A program made the position numbers and the translations under genes. A stretch of 64,000 bases of DNA from Tetranychus cinnabarinus (Eukaryota; Arthropoda; Arachnida; Trombidiformes; Tetranychidae). Each line of letters starts with the position of its first letter. The first letter of the stretch is position 1. Location: positions 11,780,001 to 11,844,000 of the forward strand of contig WHVY01000003.1 of NCBI GenBank assembly GCA_022266195.1, read 5' to 3'. Under the pieces are notes generated by a model, which saw only the letters and a list, made by a program, of their open reading frames with translations, was not told where the DNA came from and did not search any database. Positions 61,717 to 64,000 of the stretch are shown here, piece by piece.

Positions 61717-63229
61717 ATGGGAAAGTCAACTAAAGATAAAAGGGACATCTTCTATAGATTAGCCAAAGAAGAAGGATATCGAGCTCGAAGTGCTTACAAA
61801 TTGATTCATATTGATGAAAAGTTTAAAATTTTCAATGGTAACTATTAGCTTTCTTATTATTATGTATTAACTAATACAGTTTTTAGGAGTCTCTAAAGCT
61901 GTCGATCTTTGCGCTGCCCCTGGAAGCTGGAGTCAAGTTTTAGCCAAAAAATTGAGGTAAATCAATGTCTTGCCTACTACAAATTTGTCATGTAAACCAT
62001 CCTATACAATGAACTCAAGTTTCATATCCTTAATTTCGATTAAATTAAGCAATTCACAAGCTGTGGTTCAGTTGCATATTAATTTTAAAACTTTAAAAGA
62101 AACGTGATTTCTAGAATTTGGAGAAAGAAATCTAATTTTTCCATATTTAACGCAGAGAGAACTGCCAGGAAATGGCCAAAACGGTTAGTGTTGATATCCA
62201 AGCAATGGCACCAATTCCAGGAACCATACAAATTCAAGGTGATATAACAAATGTAAGGTCGTAAACCTTGACTCATCTTTGTTAAAAGACGATAATTAAA
62301 ATCTAATCAAATTGATTTTTCAGTTGTCCACTGCTAAGGAAATAATAAGCCACTTTGAAGGCGATAAAGCTGATCTAGTTGTGTGTGATGGAGCCCCTGA
62401 TGTCACCGGTCTCCACGATCTTGATGAATATATTCAAGCTCAATTGTTGCTTTCTGTAAGTTTCAATTTTCTCATAACTAACTATTATAGCAATTCACTT
62501 AATTCAAATTATGGTTCTTTTTAATTACAGGCCTTGAATATAACAACTTATATTTTGAAGCTTGGAGGGACATTTGTTGCCAAGGTCTGTTGTCATCCAA
62601 ATTATGGTTATTATTTTAATCATCAAATGAAATATTTTTTCTATTCTTCTTTTCAGATATTTCGAGGCCGAGATATTTCTCTTCTTTATTCCCAATTGAA
62701 AATTTTTTTCCAACAAGTAATTGTCACCAAACCTAGAAGCAGTCGTAATTCATCTATCGAAGCGTTTGTTGTTTGCAAAGTTTTCCAACCCCCTGAAGGA
62801 TACGAGCCAATTATGTATAATCTATTATTGGACAATACGAGTAAATCCTATTTTGAAAACATAAATAATCCGGTCAACCAAATTATTGTCCCTTTCATTG
62901 CTTGTGGTGATTTATCTGGTTTTGATGCTGATAGAAACTATCCTCTAAATGTAAGGAAACTAAAATATTCAATCAAGATAAAATTTAAATTTTATTAGAT
63001 CAAGTCTTGAGATTGCAACAATATTGAAAGGCATTAGCTGATTCTTTCCATCAAATTTGAATTTAAACGGAATTCAATTGACCTTTTCTTTTTTCTCTTT
63101 TTGCAGACTCCGACTGGATCTTCTAGTTACAAATATTCGGAACCAACTCAGAAACCAATCGCTCCACCTTATCAAAAAGCTTGTGAACTGAAAAAAACAT
63201 GTGAATTAGCTAAACAAGAGAATGAATAA
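61717..63229 (+). CDS. FTSJ1: tRNA (cytidine/guanosine 2'-O) methyltransferase FTSJ1 / Trm7
   Basis: Cytosolic SAM-dependent enzyme that 2'-O-methylates positions 32 and 34 of the tRNA anticodon loop, working with THADA/Trm732 and WDR6/Trm734 partners (family knowledge). Seven exons: 61717-61837, 61887-61956, 62156-62252, 62324-62455, 62531-62584, 62657-62950 and 63107-63229, giving 296 residues (human 329). The RrmJ fold shows MGKSTKDKRDIFYRLAKEEG, the SAM loop DLCAAPGSWSQ, VVCDGAPDVTGLHDLDEY, GGTFVAK, IFRGRDISLLYSQL and PRSSRNSSIEAFVVC. The K-D-K-E catalytic tetrad is intact (Lys28, Asp of CDGAPD, Lys of FVAK, Glu of SSIEAF). The substrate-binding tail has IIVPFIACGDLSGFD and ends QENE. Intact. 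Confidence 0.97.
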
Positions 63230-64000
63230 AAACCTGTATTTTTTGATAATTATGAATCCACAGTTTACCATCTCGTATGAAATTGGAGAAGCTGAAATGA
63301 AATAATAGCTTTAATTAAAAAAATGGACAAGTTGGACCATCAATCAAACCTTAGATTACTTGAATTATTCAAAGGGGTCCATTAAACTCAGCGAAGATAT
63401 TTTATAATAACGTATGCAAGATTATAGAGGAAATCAAACCCAGATTATCAGAGTGTGCTATCGGAGAAGTTAACTTCGTTGGATCATTGAAAACAACTTT
63501 GATGACATCAATTATAATTTACGGAATAGTTATTTTAGCCCATTCCTGGAATAACACAAAATGGTTAATGCACAAATTGTCAGTTTAAATTTCTACGTCC
63601 TAAATTGTAGCATTATTGTTAACTAGATCAAATGCATACGAATTGATATGACATTTTTACAACTTGATGTAAAACAAAAAATTAAACTGAGAATACTTAC
63701 AATTGTTAAAAATGATCATAGACGTTAGTTTCAAGCAAATTAAATCAATTTATTCAATAAGAAAGTTTGACAATAAAAAATTCACCCAAAACTAACAGTT
63801 ATTAATAATAAAATTTCATACTAAAGGAACCAACGAGGACTTTGAAATAACCCTTTTGTATATTAATTGGTCAACAAGAGTCGGTGAAACTCGCAAAAAT
63901 TGGATACACACATAGTTAACGAGATTGAGACTGTGGTTATTGAATGGGGCTGACTTGGCTCTCGATAATTGTGAGTTAAAAGGAAGATTACGAAGATACT
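63230..64000. other. Right-edge intergenic sequence
   Basis: AT-rich sequence after FTSJ1. No gene, repeat or RNA element recognised up to the window edge. Confidence 0.4.

Overview
The window is nuclear DNA from an intron-rich, AT-rich animal genome, most likely an arthropod and possibly a mite. The basis is gene content: a Masquerade-type clip serine protease homologue, an RBL/Rbf pocket protein, NAB and syndapin. Compact genes with GT-AG introns, many under 150 bp and some of 1-2 kb, fit this. The species cannot be fixed from sequence alone. Exon models below were built by hand from splice consensus, reading-frame continuity and recall of protein families. No database search was run.

Left part (1-17.9 kb): a p107/p130-like pocket protein (minus, runs off the left edge); divergent from it, the RNA polymerase III subunit POLR3K (plus); convergent with that, the FACT histone chaperone SPT16 (minus, 4 exons); then the NAB transcriptional co-regulator (minus, 12 exons over 9.4 kb). 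These are ordinary single-copy nuclear genes of transcription and cell-cycle control. About 5.6 kb of polypurine and GAT-rich DNA without a convincing gene follows (17.9-23.5 kb).

Middle part (23.5-32 kb): an intronless polycystin/PLAT-like membrane protein (minus); proteasome lid subunit PSMD3/Rpn3 (minus) divergent from ESCRT-III CHMP4 (plus); an orphan C-terminal exon of the Golgi SNARE membrin (plus); and a convergent 208-residue cysteine-rich secreted protein of unknown function (minus, 3 exons).

Right-centre (32.7-59.1 kb) is the unusual part. Two syndapin/PACSIN genes with matching exon structure lie head to head in inverted orientation. Between them are an inward-rectifier potassium channel and a Masquerade-like gene with a dead protease domain and six clip-like domains. 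The interval holds segmental duplications: a direct-repeat pair next to the two syndapin 5' ends, a duplicated Masquerade 3' end, and a tandem duplication of the first Masquerade clip exon. Three small palindromic transposons lie there and a fourth lies just to the right. Two of them have matching empty sites in the paralogous copy, which fixes their TA target duplications.

Right end (60.8-63.2 kb): a small unrecognised coiled-coil protein and the tRNA 2'-O-methyltransferase FTSJ1/Trm7 (7 exons), both plus strand.

No rRNA, tRNA, CRISPR array or viral gene was found. The best candidates for something undescribed are the rearranged syndapin/Masquerade duplication block with its MITEs, the cysteine-rich secreted protein and the short polycystin-like protein.
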